Assembly: GCA_016342595.1 (NCBI GenBank)
Contig: JAEINY010000031.1
Span: forward strand, 1 to 38,548
Origin: Marinilabiliaceae bacterium
GTDB lineage: Bacteria > Bacteroidota > Bacteroidia > Bacteroidales > Marinilabiliaceae
DNA length: 38,548 nt
Direction: 5' to 3'
Below the pieces are notes generated by a model, which saw only the letters and a list, made by a program, of their open reading frames with translations, was not told where the DNA came from and made no database searches. Position 1 is the stretch's first letter; each line of letters opens with the position of its first letter. Of the stretch, positions 24,135-32,960 are shown in pieces. The position numbers were made by a program, and so were the translations under genes.

Positions 24135-26048
24135 TTAAATAAAACGTTTGTCCAACTCTTCATTATCCAAAATGGAAATAATCAATTTTCCGGATGGTGA
24201 AAAATTGGGCACTTGGCAGGCAAACAACTGATCAAATAATTCACTCATCTCTTGCGGATCTAATACCTTACCATAAGGGATAGCTGCTCGTTTAGCCATT
24301 GAACCGGCAATTTGTTCACAAATTTGCCGTTCTGCATCTACTTCGCCATCACGGAAATCACTCAAAATACCATCTAACAGTTGTGCGGCTGATGAATTTT
24401 CTAATCCGGCAGGTGTCGATTGAGCCAGAAAAGTACCGTTTTTTTGTTCGGTCAATTCAAGCCCCAGAATCATTAAATCGGGTACTAACTCACGTACCAT
24501 TTCTGTTTCGGCTGGTCCAAAATTTAATTCTTCCGGAAACAGGCTTTTCTGTGATAATGAAGCGCCAGCTTGTAAGGATCGCATGAAGCCTTCAAACACA
24601 ATACGTTCATATGCGCGTTTCTGGTCAATCATCATTAAACCTGACTTAACCGAAGTAAGAATGTATTTATGTTTTAGCTGGAAAAAACGATTTCCTTGTT
24701 GACTGTTTTCATTGAATCCGGAGGATAAAATGGTTTGTTGAACCGGCTGCGGTTCTTCTTCAATGGGATTTTCCACCGGTTGCTCTGATGGGAAGAAATC
24801 ATTTTGAGATGATTCAAAACCATTGTATAATGAATCCCAATTTTCAGTATTTTGGACATTACCAAATCCTTTTGAGGGAAGTGAAACGGAACCTCCACCT
24901 CCTCCAAATGATGGTGGTGATACTGGCTGATGGCTCTGTTCTTCAAATGGATTATAGTAGGGGTTAACTTCAATAGTTGGTTCTACCAATTCGCCTTCTG
25001 ATTTGGTCACTGGAATATTAATAAGGTCGGCCGTATCAAAATCGATGGATGGCATCATGTTGAACTTACCCAGACTCTCTCGAATAGCGGCACACAATAT
25101 TTGCCAGATGGCTCGTTCATTCTCGAATTTAATTTCCGTTTTAGTTGGATGTATATTTACATCTACAATTTGCGGATCTACCTCAAGGCACAAAAAATAG
25201 GCTGGAACTGTTTCCGGGTGTAAGATATTATCATATGATTCCATGACTGCTTTGTGCAGGTATGGATGTTTCATGAAACGGTTATTCACAAAGAAAAACT
25301 GATCACCCGACCTTTTACGTGCTGATTCGGGCTTGCCAATGAAACCTGTGATTTTAACCATCACGGCATCTGTATCTACCGGAATCAACTGATTGCCCAT
25401 TTGTTTTCCCATCATGTTGACTACCCGTTGACGGATGTTTCCATTGGGCAGGTGAAATAACGGGACATCATTATGGGTCAGACTCATGGCAATTTGGGGA
25501 TTGGCCAGAGCTATTCTCTGAAATTCATTGATGATTTGTCTCAGTTCCGTTGAATTCTTTTTCAGAAAGCGACGACGGGCCGGTACATTATAAAATAAGT
25601 TTTTGATGATGAATTGGCTTCCTTGCGAGCATTGCACGGCTTCCTGTGATTCCACTACCGAACCGGCAATGCAAAGGTGAACCCCTAATTCGGCATCTTT
25701 TTGACGGGTTTTAAGTTCTACTTGTGCTACAGCCGCGATGGACGCCAGGGCTTCACCACGAAATCCCATGGTGCGGAGAGCAAACAAGTCTTCAGCTTTT
25801 TCAATCTTGGAAGTTGCATGTCGTTCAAAGGCCATGCGGGCATCGGTTTCAGTCATGCCACTACCATTGTCAATCACCTGAATCAGGTTTTTGCCAGCTT
25901 CTTTGGTCACTACATGAATTTCGGTAGCGCCTGCATCCACTGCATTTTCCATTAACTCTTTAATAACCGATGCAGGTCGTTGTATTACCTCTCCAGCTGC
26001 AATTTGATTGGCCACTGAATCGGGCAATAACTGAATAATATTTGACAT
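24135..26048 (-). CDS. mutL: DNA mismatch repair protein MutL
   Basis: GHKL-type ATPase that couples MutS mismatch recognition to strand removal. N-terminal motifs are intact: ELMENAVDAGA, DNGSGM, RHATSKI and TMGFRGEAL within the first ~100 residues, followed by the transducer domain to about 330. A Pro/Gln/Gly-rich linker spans about 360-440. In the C-terminal dimerisation domain, the place of the endonuclease motif DQHAxxExxxxE reads D475-QKRAYERIVFE: Asp and both Glu are kept, but HA is KR. The 637-aa length is normal. It follows a small membrane-protein gene by 55 bp. Confidence 0.97.
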   Translation of the reverse strand: MSNIIQLLPDSVANQIAAGEVIQRPASVIKELMENAVDAGATEIHVVTKEAGKNLIQVIDNGSGMTETDARMAFERHATSKIEKAEDLFALRTMGFRGEALASIAAVAQVELKTRQKDAELGVHLCIAGSVVESQEAVQCSQGSQFIIKNLFYNVPARRRFLKKNSTELRQIINEFQRIALANPQIAMSLTHNDVPLFHLPNGNIRQRVVNMMGKQMGNQLIPVDTDAVMVKITGFIGKPESARKRSGDQFFFVNNRFMKHPYLHKAVMESYDNILHPETVPAYFLCLEVDPQIVDVNIHPTKTEIKFENERAIWQILCAAIRESLGKFNMMPSIDFDTADLINIPVTKSEGELVEPTIEVNPYYNPFEEQSHQPVSPPSFGGGGGSVSLPSKGFGNVQNTENWDSLYNGFESSQNDFFPSEQPVENPIEEEPQPVQQTILSSGFNENSQQGNRFFQLKHKYILTSVKSGLMMIDQKRAYERIVFEGFMRSLQAGASLSQKSLFPEELNFGPAETEMVRELVPDLMILGLELTEQKNGTFLAQSTPAGLENSSAAQLLDGILSDFRDGEVDAERQICEQIAGSMAKRAAIPYGKVLDPQEMSELFDQLFACQVPNFSPSGKLIISILDNEELDKRFI

Positions 26049-26103
26049 GTTCCCCCTTTTTCCTTTACTGCTGATTCGTCATCACTTCCTCAGCTAACTG
26101 TTA

Positions 26104-26430
26104 CTACCCCAAAAAATCTGTTAACCATTTCATGCCTTCCTGAATCAGGTAAAATCCCAGGATCATCAAGGCAATTAAAATGACAACCAATCTTAAATTA
26201 GAACGTTTTTTAATGCTTCTGGATACTTCGTAGTGAGGCTTAATACGTCGCCGCATTCCACCGCGGATACGATCTTTATACCCGGTTTCTTTCTCTTCAT
26301 CACTTAAAACTCCCAACTCTTCTTTGGCCTGTCTGATTCGCTCTTGCCGTTCCTCTTTGGCCTCATCGTAATAGATGGGGGTGTGTTGGAACGTGCGATG
26401 CCGGGCTAATTTAGTAAATGTAAACTTCAT
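26104..26430 (-). CDS. Small conserved membrane-anchored protein upstream of mutL
   Basis: A 108-aa protein with a charged N-terminal two thirds (rich in Arg, Lys and Glu, including RIRGGMRRRIKPHYE) and one C-terminal membrane helix (LRLVVILIALMILGFYLI). No signal peptide; it is probably tail-anchored with the basic part in the cytoplasm. I recall similar small proteins next to mutL in other Bacteroidetes, but know no function. A good -7 box lies 33-40 nt upstream of the ATG. Confidence 0.8.
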   Translation of the reverse strand: MKFTFTKLARHRTFQHTPIYYDEAKEERQERIRQAKEELGVLSDEEKETGYKDRIRGGMRRRIKPHYEVSRSIKKRSNLRLVVILIALMILGFYLIQEGMKWLTDFLG

Positions 26431-26469
26431 GCTGCATCTGTTAATGGTAAAGCCTGCCTGCTAATAGTG

Positions 26470-26477
26470 CAAAGATA
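26470..26477 (-). promoter_or_regulatory. Candidate -7 box for the mutL operon
   Basis: Read on minus this is TATCTTTG, an exact TAnnTTTG match, placing a start near 26463 and a leader of about 33 nt before the 108-aa gene. No TTTG lies 19-21 nt further upstream on minus, so the -33 element is not evident. Confidence 0.4.
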
Positions 26478-26510
26478 ACAAGTAATATTGAAAAGGCCTT
26501 ATGCAGCAAT

Positions 26511-27326
26511 TTAATCCTTTAAACTTGTACCGCAAAACTTGCAAAAAGTGGCTTCATCATCATGGCCATCTTTAAAACAGGTAGGGCAAACATAAGTGTT
26601 GACAGAGGTATGTCGTATTTCTTTAGCCAGTTCACTGGTGACAATGCCTGTGGGTACTGCAATGATGGCATAACCAATGATCATGATCATGCCGGCTACT
26701 AATTGACCCAATGTGGTGATGGGTGCGATATCACCATATCCTACAGTTGTTAAGGTGACAACTGCCCAATAGATACTTACCGGAATGCTTTTGAAACCGG
26801 CGTTAACAGGATTCTCAATGATATACATGACAGTACCTAAAATGGTGATCAGGATAAGTACGGCAAACAAAAAGACACCGATTTTATTTCGTCCGGCAAT
26901 CAGTGCGGCCCATAAAATAGAGGCTTCCTTCACGTATCGGGTAAGTTTTAGTACTCTGAAAATACGAATGAGTCGTAATGAACGCAAGACGATTAGCATC
27001 TGGGTACCCGTTAATAGTAATCCAATGAAGGCTGGTAAGATGGCCAATAAATCAATGATTCCAAAAAATGAAAAAATGTATCGCCTGGGGTGCACCGTAA
27101 TCCAGATACGTAAAAGGTATTCAACGGAGAATAACAAGGTCACGCTCCACTCTGCTAGCGTTAACCATTTTTGTGTGTTGGGTGATAAGCCCGGGTTACT
27201 TTCGATCATCACAATGATGATACTGATTAGAATGAACGCAATCAGTGATATGTCAAACCACCGACCAGCTTTGGTATCGGCTTCGAAAATAATGGTATGG
27301 AGTTGCTTTTTAAGTTTGTTCATCAC
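26511..27326 (-). CDS. Voltage-gated K+ channel-like ion transporter with C-terminal zinc ribbon
   Basis: A six-helix channel subunit of 271 aa. Helices S1-S4 form a voltage sensor, with S4 reading RSLRLIRIFRVLKLTR (Arg/Lys every third residue). S5-pore-S6 carries the potassium selectivity filter TTVGYGD. After S6 (about residue 225) there is a short linker and then CPTC and CKFC, a four-cysteine zinc-ribbon pattern in the last ~30 residues. The channel part is a standard ion_trans homologue; the zinc ribbon is an addition facing the cytoplasm. It is divergent from gmhA and 80 bp upstream of the mutL block on the same strand. Confidence 0.9.
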   Translation of the reverse strand: MMNKLKKQLHTIIFEADTKAGRWFDISLIAFILISIIIVMIESNPGLSPNTQKWLTLAEWSVTLLFSVEYLLRIWITVHPRRYIFSFFGIIDLLAILPAFIGLLLTGTQMLIVLRSLRLIRIFRVLKLTRYVKEASILWAALIAGRNKIGVFLFAVLILITILGTVMYIIENPVNAGFKSIPVSIYWAVVTLTTVGYGDIAPITTLGQLVAGMIMIIGYAIIAVPTGIVTSELAKEIRHTSVNTYVCPTCFKDGHDDEATFCKFCGTSLKD

Positions 27327-27433
27327 TTTTTTTTAGTTGGCTGAGCGTTGGCATTAAAGATAAGAAGCCAATTAAGTAAAAAAAATTTTAACTTTTAAAA
27401 AGGCATTGTACTTTTACCTCCTAAAATTAGTCT

Positions 27434-28012
27434 ATGACACGCGACGATATTATACAAAGTTTTGAAGAAGCACAAGATGTATTGGCCCGTTTTATGAACG
27501 ATGCATCCAATTGGGATGCGATTCAGAAAGCCGGTAATATTATGGCAGAGGCCATTATAGATGGAGGCAAAGTTATTTCGTGTGGAAATGGCGGATCGAT
27601 GAGTGATGCCATGCATTTCGCCGAGGAGTTAACTGGTCGTTTCCGCGATAATAGAGCGGGATTAGCAGCCATCGCTATTTCAGATCCTACTCATATTACC
27701 TGTGTAGGTAATGACTATGGATTTGACTATATTTTTTCGCGTTATGTGGAAGCTGTAGGTAAAGCCGGTGACGTGTTATTGGCGATTAGTACCAGTGGTA
27801 ATTCACCCAATGTGTTGAATGCGGCCAAAGAGGCTCGCCAAAAAGGGATGAAAGTTGTGGCAATGACTGGTAAAACAGGCGGTGAAATTAAGGATCATTG
27901 TAATGTTGAGATTCGGGTACCTCATATTGGTTACTCCGATCGCATTCAAGAAATACATATTAAGGCCATTCATGTATTAATTCAGTACATTGAAGGAAAA
28001 GTACTGGCTTAA
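27434..28012 (+). CDS. gmhA: Phosphoheptose isomerase (sedoheptulose 7-phosphate isomerase)
   Basis: Converts sedoheptulose 7-phosphate to heptose 7-phosphate, the first step to ADP- or GDP-heptose for lipopolysaccharide core or S-layer glycans. The SIS domain is complete, with [18 protein letters not shown] (phosphate and active-site residues), the [12 protein letters not shown] loop, and [11 protein letters not shown] containing the catalytic histidine region. Length 192 aa is normal. Start ATG 27434. An imperfect -7 box (TACTTTTA, 27409-27416) precedes it. It stands alone; no other heptose genes are in the window. Confidence 0.95.
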   Translation: MTRDDIIQSFEEAQDVLARFMNDASNWDAIQKAGNIMAEAIIDGGKVISCGNGGSMSDAMHFAEELTGRFRDNRAGLAAIAISDPTHITCVGNDYGFDYIFSRYVEAVGKAGDVLLAISTSGNSPNVLNAAKEARQKGMKVVAMTGKTGGEIKDHCNVEIRVPHIGYSDRIQEIHIKAIHVLIQYIEGKVLA

Positions 28013-28076
28013 TGAGCTGGTAGTTACTATCTTTTATTTGGATTTGAGAGGACGGATTAATTTAAAGGTAGTAATT

Positions 28077-28403
28077 ATGGAACGCTTGATATCATCTTTA
28101 AAAAAGTTGACCTATACCTTCAGGTATAAAGATTTTTCTTTTCCCTTGCTGCATAGTGTGGAAACCTCTAGTCATGGAGGTGCTTTATCTGTCGATTCGC
28201 TCACTAAAAAGGATAGTTCCTATAATTTCAGGTGGAATCGCTTATCCTATAGTCAGCGAAAAATAATTCAGCATAATATAGAGACGCACAATAAAATACT
28301 GTTTGTACGTCGCATTTTGCTTTACTCTTTGTCCGCTCTGGTTGTCTCCACTATTGTGTTGGTTATTTATTTCAGCCAAATGAATGGTTTTCATCCCTGG
28401 TAG
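28077..28403 (+). CDS. Small hypothetical membrane protein
   Basis: Not recognised. The start at ATG 28077 gives 108 aa; an upstream frame from 27990 overlaps gmhA and adds unlikely residues. The protein has a basic N-terminus with no signal, a Ser-rich middle, a charged segment (SYSQRKIIQHNIETHNK) and a C-terminal membrane helix (LYSLSALVVSTIVLVIYF) followed by a short tail. It sits between gmhA and the YifB gene, in the same direction, with gaps of 64 and 76 bp. Confidence 0.6.
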   Translation: MERLISSLKKLTYTFRYKDFSFPLLHSVETSSHGGALSVDSLTKKDSSYNFRWNRLSYSQRKIIQHNIETHNKILFVRRILLYSLSALVVSTIVLVIYFSQMNGFHPW

Positions 28404-28479
28404 ATATTTGTGGGGATTACTTCGTGAGTATGGCTTTTGAAGGTGATTTTTTATAACTTACCTGTAAATCACGATTGCT

Positions 28480-30018
28480 ATGCTTGTAAAAACCTTTGGA
28501 TCTGCAGTAAGTGGAATTGATGCCTATACGATTACCATTGAAGTAAATGTCTCGAAAGGGATTCGTTTTGCCATGGTTGGATTGCCCGATAATGCTGTTA
28601 AGGAGAGTCATCAGCGGGTAGAGTCGGCCTTAAAAGTAAACGGTTTCAACTGGCCGGGTTTTAAGATCGTCATTAACATGGCACCTGCTGATATCCGGAA
28701 AGAGGGATCTGCCTATGATTTGCCTTTAGCCATTGGCATCCTGGCTGGATCTGCGCAAATATCTCCTTCTTTATTAAAGGATTATGTCATCATGGGAGAG
28801 CTGTCTTTAGATGGTAGTTTACAGCCGGTAAAAGGGGTGTTGCCCATGGCCCTTCGAGCGCGTAAAGAAGGATTCAAAGGTTGCATCCTACCACTTCAAA
28901 ATGCTCGAGAGGCAGCCGTGGTAAAAGGGATACAGGTGTTTGGATTTGAACATATCAAACAGGTCGTTGGTTTTTTGGATAGTGGGAATGGAGTTATTCC
29001 GGTTACTATTAATACAGAGGAGGAGTTTGAAAAAGGAACTCAAAATATAGACTTCGACTTTTCGGAGGTGAAAGGACAGGAGAGTGTAAAGCGCGCTCTT
29101 GAAATAGCTGCTGCCGGTGGTCATAATTTGATTATGATCGGACCTCCCGGATCCGGTAAGTCGATGTTAGCAAAACGATTGGCTTCCATATTACCACCTC
29201 TGTCACTGGATGAAGCTTTGGAGACTACAAAAATTCACTCTGTAGCTGGAAAAACAGGTAACAATGTTTCGTTAATTACTCAGCGGCCTTTTAGATCTCC
29301 GCACCACACCATTTCTGATGTCGCTCTCGTTGGAGGCGGATCCTTCCCGCAGCCCGGGGAAATTTCATTGGCGCATAATGGCGTCCTTTTTCTGGATGAA
29401 TTACCGGAGTTCAAGCGGACGGTGCTGGAGGTCATGCGTCAGCCACTTGAAGATCGTTGTATCAGTATTTCTCGTGCCCGGTTTACCATTGACTATCCGG
29501 CCAGCTTTATGTTGGTCTCCAGTATGAATCCATGTCCTTGTGGTTATTTTAATCATCCGAATAAGAAGTGTGTTTGTAGTCCGGGTATTGTTCAAAAGTA
29601 TTTGAGCCGGATCTCAGGCCCCCTTCTGGATCGCATCGATCTGCATATAGAAGTCGTACCGGTTCCGTTTAATAAATTGGCAGAAGCACCCCCGGCAGAA
29701 AAAAGCATTTTGGTTCGCGAACGGGTTGTGCGTGCCCGTCATATTCAGAATGATCGTTTCGAAAGTGATGAAAACGTGCACTGCAATGCACAGATGAATA
29801 ACCGCATGCTATCGAAATTTGGTACCCCAGATGAATCGGGGATGCAAATCTTGAAAACGGCTATGGAAAAACTTGATTTATCTGCCAGAGCATATGATCG
29901 CATATTGAAAGTATCCCGCACCATTGCTGATCTGGAAGGCTCAGAATTTATTCAATCGCATCATGTGGCTGAAGCAGTTCAATATAGAAGTCTGGACCGT
30001 TCAAATTGGGGGGGCTAA
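28480..30018 (+). CDS. YifB/ComM-family AAA+ ATPase (Mg-chelatase-like)
   Basis: ATPase of the ComM group, whose studied members are helicases that help integrate incoming DNA during natural transformation. The protein has 512 aa. The N-terminal LonC-like domain (about 1-190) opens with VKTFGSAVSGIDA. The AAA+ domain has Walker A GPPGSGKS (G221-S228) and Walker B LFLDELPEF. The Cys-rich CPCGYFNHPNKKCVC insert matches the family. The Mg_chelatase C-terminal domain follows, with ARAYDRILKVSRTIADL. Start ATG 28480. A TfoX-domain gene lies 8 kb away, but no further competence genes are seen here. Confidence 0.93.
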   Translation: MLVKTFGSAVSGIDAYTITIEVNVSKGIRFAMVGLPDNAVKESHQRVESALKVNGFNWPGFKIVINMAPADIRKEGSAYDLPLAIGILAGSAQISPSLLKDYVIMGELSLDGSLQPVKGVLPMALRARKEGFKGCILPLQNAREAAVVKGIQVFGFEHIKQVVGFLDSGNGVIPVTINTEEEFEKGTQNIDFDFSEVKGQESVKRALEIAAAGGHNLIMIGPPGSGKSMLAKRLASILPPLSLDEALETTKIHSVAGKTGNNVSLITQRPFRSPHHTISDVALVGGGSFPQPGEISLAHNGVLFLDELPEFKRTVLEVMRQPLEDRCISISRARFTIDYPASFMLVSSMNPCPCGYFNHPNKKCVCSPGIVQKYLSRISGPLLDRIDLHIEVVPVPFNKLAEAPPAEKSILVRERVVRARHIQNDRFESDENVHCNAQMNNRMLSKFGTPDESGMQILKTAMEKLDLSARAYDRILKVSRTIADLEGSEFIQSHHVAEAVQYRSLDRSNWGG

Positions 30019-30041
30019 TTTGTTTGTCCACAAAAATGTTG

Positions 30042-30073
30042 TTTGGTTGTTAATGGTTATTGGTGTAATTTCG
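30042..30073 (+). promoter_or_regulatory. Candidate promoter for inorganic pyrophosphatase
   Basis: TTTG (30042-30045) is separated by 20 nt from TAATTTCG (30066-30073), which differs from TAnnTTTG at one base. Spacing fits Bacteroidetes promoters. Transcription would start near 30080, about 70 nt before the first possible ATG. Confidence 0.4.
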
Positions 30074-30147
30074 CCGGGTTTAAATAATCCAAATGACTGT
30101 ACCTGCTAGTGCATCAAAATGAATTACCGAATTGATAATTAGGCTTA

Positions 30148-30846
30148 ATGAGAAATGAAAAACAAATTGACATGACTACAAACAGTTTAATGGATCCAAT
30201 TGGCCGTTTGATGGGATTGAGATATAAATCACATCCCTGGCATGGAATAGATATCGGTGATCAAACCCCGGAAATTGTAACAAGCTTTATCGAAGTGGTG
30301 CCAACAGATACCATAAAATATGAAATTGATAAGGTGAGTGGTTACCTGCGCATTGACCGTCCTCAGAAATACTCCAATGTAGTACCGGCACCATACGGTT
30401 TTATCCCACAAACTTATTGTGGAAATAAGGTGGGTGCGTATTGTGGTGAAAAATCAGGTAAGAAAGATATAAAAGGTGATGGTGATCCGTTGGATATTCT
30501 GGTGCTGACAGAAAAAGATATTCCACATGGTGATATTATAGCCAAAGCCATTCCTATCGGTGGTTTCAGAATGTTGGATGGCAATGCTGCAGATGATAAA
30601 ATTATATCCGTATTAAAAGGCGATGTGGTGTATGGTGAGTATAAGGATATTACAGACTTACCTGAATTAGTTATCAAACGTTTAAAGCATTACTTTTTGA
30701 CGTATAAAGACATGCCGGGATTAAGTCATGAGTCAGAGATTACACATGTGTATAATGCGGAAGAAGCACACGAAGTGATTAAACTGTCCATATTGGACTA
30801 TGAAGAACGGTTTGATGATCTTCGGAAGGCTTTGCTTTCCTATTAG
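30148..30846 (+). CDS. ppa: Inorganic pyrophosphatase (family I)
   Basis: Soluble cytoplasmic enzyme that hydrolyses pyrophosphate, pulling biosynthetic reactions forward. The family I signature DGDPLDILVL (three metal-binding aspartates) is intact, along with RIDRPQKYSN and PAPYGFIPQTYCG, and KHYFLTYKD near the C-terminus. From ATG 30148 it has 232 aa; ATG 30172 (MTTNSLMDP) is an alternative start, giving 224 aa. The C-terminal half is longer than in E. coli PPase, as I recall for Bacteroidetes forms. It ends 17 bp before a strong terminator. Confidence 0.95.
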   Translation: MRNEKQIDMTTNSLMDPIGRLMGLRYKSHPWHGIDIGDQTPEIVTSFIEVVPTDTIKYEIDKVSGYLRIDRPQKYSNVVPAPYGFIPQTYCGNKVGAYCGEKSGKKDIKGDGDPLDILVLTEKDIPHGDIIAKAIPIGGFRMLDGNAADDKIISVLKGDVVYGEYKDITDLPELVIKRLKHYFLTYKDMPGLSHESEITHVYNAEEAHEVIKLSILDYEERFDDLRKALLSY

Positions 30847-30863
30847 GCAATATTATAGAATTG

Positions 30864-30895
30864 AAAGCGGTAATCATTACCGCTTTTATTTTTTT
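30864..30895 (+). terminator. Strong terminator after ppa
   Basis: AAAGCGGTAA (30864-30873) and TTACCGCTTT (30877-30886) are perfect complements around a TCA loop, followed by TATTTTTTT (30887-30895). The minus-strand kinase gene ends inside this T-run (stop at 30886-30888), so the element also sits at the convergent end of that operon, although its minus-side U-tract is weak (TTTCAATTC). Confidence 0.92.
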
Positions 30896-32145
30896 AAAGC
30901 CAGGATGAAACGGTGGTCATCACCATTGTGCAGATAGTTAATAGTGATATCGGATATGTCACAAATGCGTTTTACGACAGAAAGTCCAATGCCTAATGAT
31001 TGCGGATGGGAGCTGTTTTTGCGGAAGCGGTGAAACAGTTCATCCGGATGAACATCCAGTGCTTTTCCACTATTGTGAATCGCGAGTTGATGATTGGAAT
31101 AGCTGATGTTAATAAATCCATTACGGATATTATGGCGAATGGCATTTTTTAGCAGGTTCTGAATCAGTGTATGTGCCAGCGATCGATTCATTTTAAGTAC
31201 TGGTGCTTCGTTACTTTCAATGTTTATGGCCAGATTTTTATCTTCAATCAGTGGTTCTAATAAATCTATTTGTTCCCGGATCACTTCAAGGAGGTCCACA
31301 TTTTCTTCATTGCTAAAAATGCGATTGTCTAGTTTAGCCAGAAAAATCAAGGCTTGATTTATTTTGGATAATCGCCCTGTTGTCTCCATTAGACCGGCAA
31401 TAAGCTTAATCTGTTCTTCTGTGAGGTTGGTCGCCTGAATGAGTTCATCTAATTTGGAAGTGATGATGGCCAATGGCGTTTGTAATTCATGGGAGGTGTT
31501 TTCGGTGTATTCTTTTAAGCGTTCGTAGTCCTGTTTTATTTTCGTTTCCATGGTGTTAAACACCTCGTTGAGCTGTTCAAATTCATCCACATCGGAAGTC
31601 ATTAGGTCTAGTCGATTATCTTTATTCACATCAAAAGTTTTCAGTTTTTTAATCGTGTCATAAAAAACGGAAAGAGAAGATTTTGTGGTTTGACGATTGA
31701 CCATGTAAAGGATTAGGAAGAACAGGATGGGGAAAATGGTAAGCATTAGCGTAAACTTCATGACCAATAAGTCAGAAGGTGTTGATGGTCGCAGAATGGA
31801 TATTTTATAAAGCGTTTCGTCTTCCAACTTACTGTAGCTCAATTTGCGGAAAAATTCGTAATTGTGAGTGGATGTGTTGTACATCACCGTGTCGTTGAAA
31901 GTTGGTTTAAGTATTGGGGAGTCCTTATCAGTGATAGTGATTTGAATATCCGCATAGGTTAATTGGCTATGTTGCAAATCTTCAAGAGGTATTTTGTCAA
32001 CCAGTTGTCGGGCTTCGAGCAATTCGCTGTTCAGGAACTTATTAACAGCATGCCGGATAAAATAGTATCCTCCCAAGCTGCCGAAAAGAAAGAAGAAAAC
32101 GCTGGCAGAGATAAAGTTGAGGCCGGTTTTGGTGAGTAGTTTCAT
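30886..32145 (-). CDS. Two-component sensor histidine kinase (OmpR-partner class)
   Basis: A membrane kinase of 419 aa. One helix lies near the N-terminus (about 10-30) and another at about 130-150, bounding a periplasmic sensor of roughly 100 residues with no recognised fold. A HAMP-like linker leads to the HisKA domain with NTSHELQTPLAI (phospho-acceptor H219). The HATPase part shows the N box NLLKNAIRHN and the G box SLGIGLSVVKRI. It lies 65 bp downstream of its regulator gene. The stop codon lies within the shared terminator region with ppa. The signal it senses is not evident. Confidence 0.92.
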   Translation of the reverse strand: MKLLTKTGLNFISASVFFFLFGSLGGYYFIRHAVNKFLNSELLEARQLVDKIPLEDLQHSQLTYADIQITITDKDSPILKPTFNDTVMYNTSTHNYEFFRKLSYSKLEDETLYKISILRPSTPSDLLVMKFTLMLTIFPILFFLILYMVNRQTTKSSLSVFYDTIKKLKTFDVNKDNRLDLMTSDVDEFEQLNEVFNTMETKIKQDYERLKEYTENTSHELQTPLAIITSKLDELIQATNLTEEQIKLIAGLMETTGRLSKINQALIFLAKLDNRIFSNEENVDLLEVIREQIDLLEPLIEDKNLAINIESNEAPVLKMNRSLAHTLIQNLLKNAIRHNIRNGFINISYSNHQLAIHNSGKALDVHPDELFHRFRKNSSHPQSLGIGLSVVKRICDISDITINYLHNGDDHRFILALKK

Positions 32146-32210
32146 GCTGTAATAGAAAAAAGGATCAGAACTAAATATTCAATTTGTATGGACTTTTTAC
32201 TTTTACCTTA

Positions 32211-32888
32211 CTATTCGGCATCTGTGAATTTATAACCAACGCCATATACATTTCTTATGTAGTCACCACATCCCGATTTTATTAGTTTCTTACGTAGGTT
32301 CTTAATGTGCGTATAGATAAAGTCATCGGTGTAACCATAGTCCATGAAATCTTTTGACATGTGTTCCCCAATGGCTGTCTTCGTGAGTACCCGGTTTTTA
32401 TTTGCAATGAAATAAAGTAATAAGTCAAATTCTCGTTTGGTCAGATCCACCGGTTTGTTGTTCACGGAGGTTAAAATTTGGCTGGGTACGACTTTTAATT
32501 CATTGTAGATGATTTCTTCTTCACCTTTGAAATGTACCCGTCGAACTAATGATTTAAGGCGGGCATTTAATTCAGGCATTTGGAAAGGCTTGGTCAGGTA
32601 ATCATCAGCACCCAGTTCCAGACCTTCAATTTTATCGTCCAGGCTATCACGGGCTGAAACGATGATAATCCCCGTGTTCATCCCTCTGTTTTTAACTTTT
32701 CTTAGCACATCTAATCCATTGCCATCTGGTAGGTTTATATCCAGTATAATGATATCGTAGCGTGAATCCAGCAAATGTATGGCCATGCTTAAGTCTGCAG
32801 CGTGATCACACGAATGCCCTTCTGTATCTAAAAAGTTACGGATGCTTTGCGCGAGTTCCAGTTCATCTTCTACTAAAAGTATTTTCAT
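32211..32888 (-). CDS. OmpR/PhoB-family response regulator
   Basis: A 225-aa transcription factor. The receiver domain has acidic residues at E7-D8, phospho-acceptor D50 (IIILDINLPDG) and the conserved lysine in YLTKPF. The C-terminal winged helix (about 125-225) contains DLTKREFDLLLYFIANKNRVLTK-like content and ends IRNVYGVGYKF, the standard wing. A -7 box (TATATTTG on minus) sits about 23 nt before the ATG. Target genes cannot be identified from the window. Confidence 0.94.
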   Translation of the reverse strand: MKILLVEDELELAQSIRNFLDTEGHSCDHAADLSMAIHLLDSRYDIIILDINLPDGNGLDVLRKVKNRGMNTGIIIVSARDSLDDKIEGLELGADDYLTKPFQMPELNARLKSLVRRVHFKGEEEIIYNELKVVPSQILTSVNNKPVDLTKREFDLLLYFIANKNRVLTKTAIGEHMSKDFMDYGYTDDFIYTHIKNLRKKLIKSGCGDYIRNVYGVGYKFTDAE

Positions 32889-32910
32889 TTTCTACCGTGT
32901 TCCTCCAGAT

Positions 32911-32918
32911 CAAATATA
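32911..32918 (-). promoter_or_regulatory. Candidate -7 box for the two-component operon
   Basis: Read on minus this is TATATTTG, an exact TAnnTTTG match, giving a start near 32904 and a leader of about 16 nt. No clear -33 TTTG at the expected distance. Confidence 0.4.
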
Positions 32919-32960
32919 GAATTGATACATTTATAATATTGGTTGTTCTCTGCTGAAAAT

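Noticed and set aside
26785-27336. Plus-strand 183-codon frame opposite the K+ channel gene
   Set aside because: It is wholly antisense to the channel gene with its filter and S4, and no family is recognisable.
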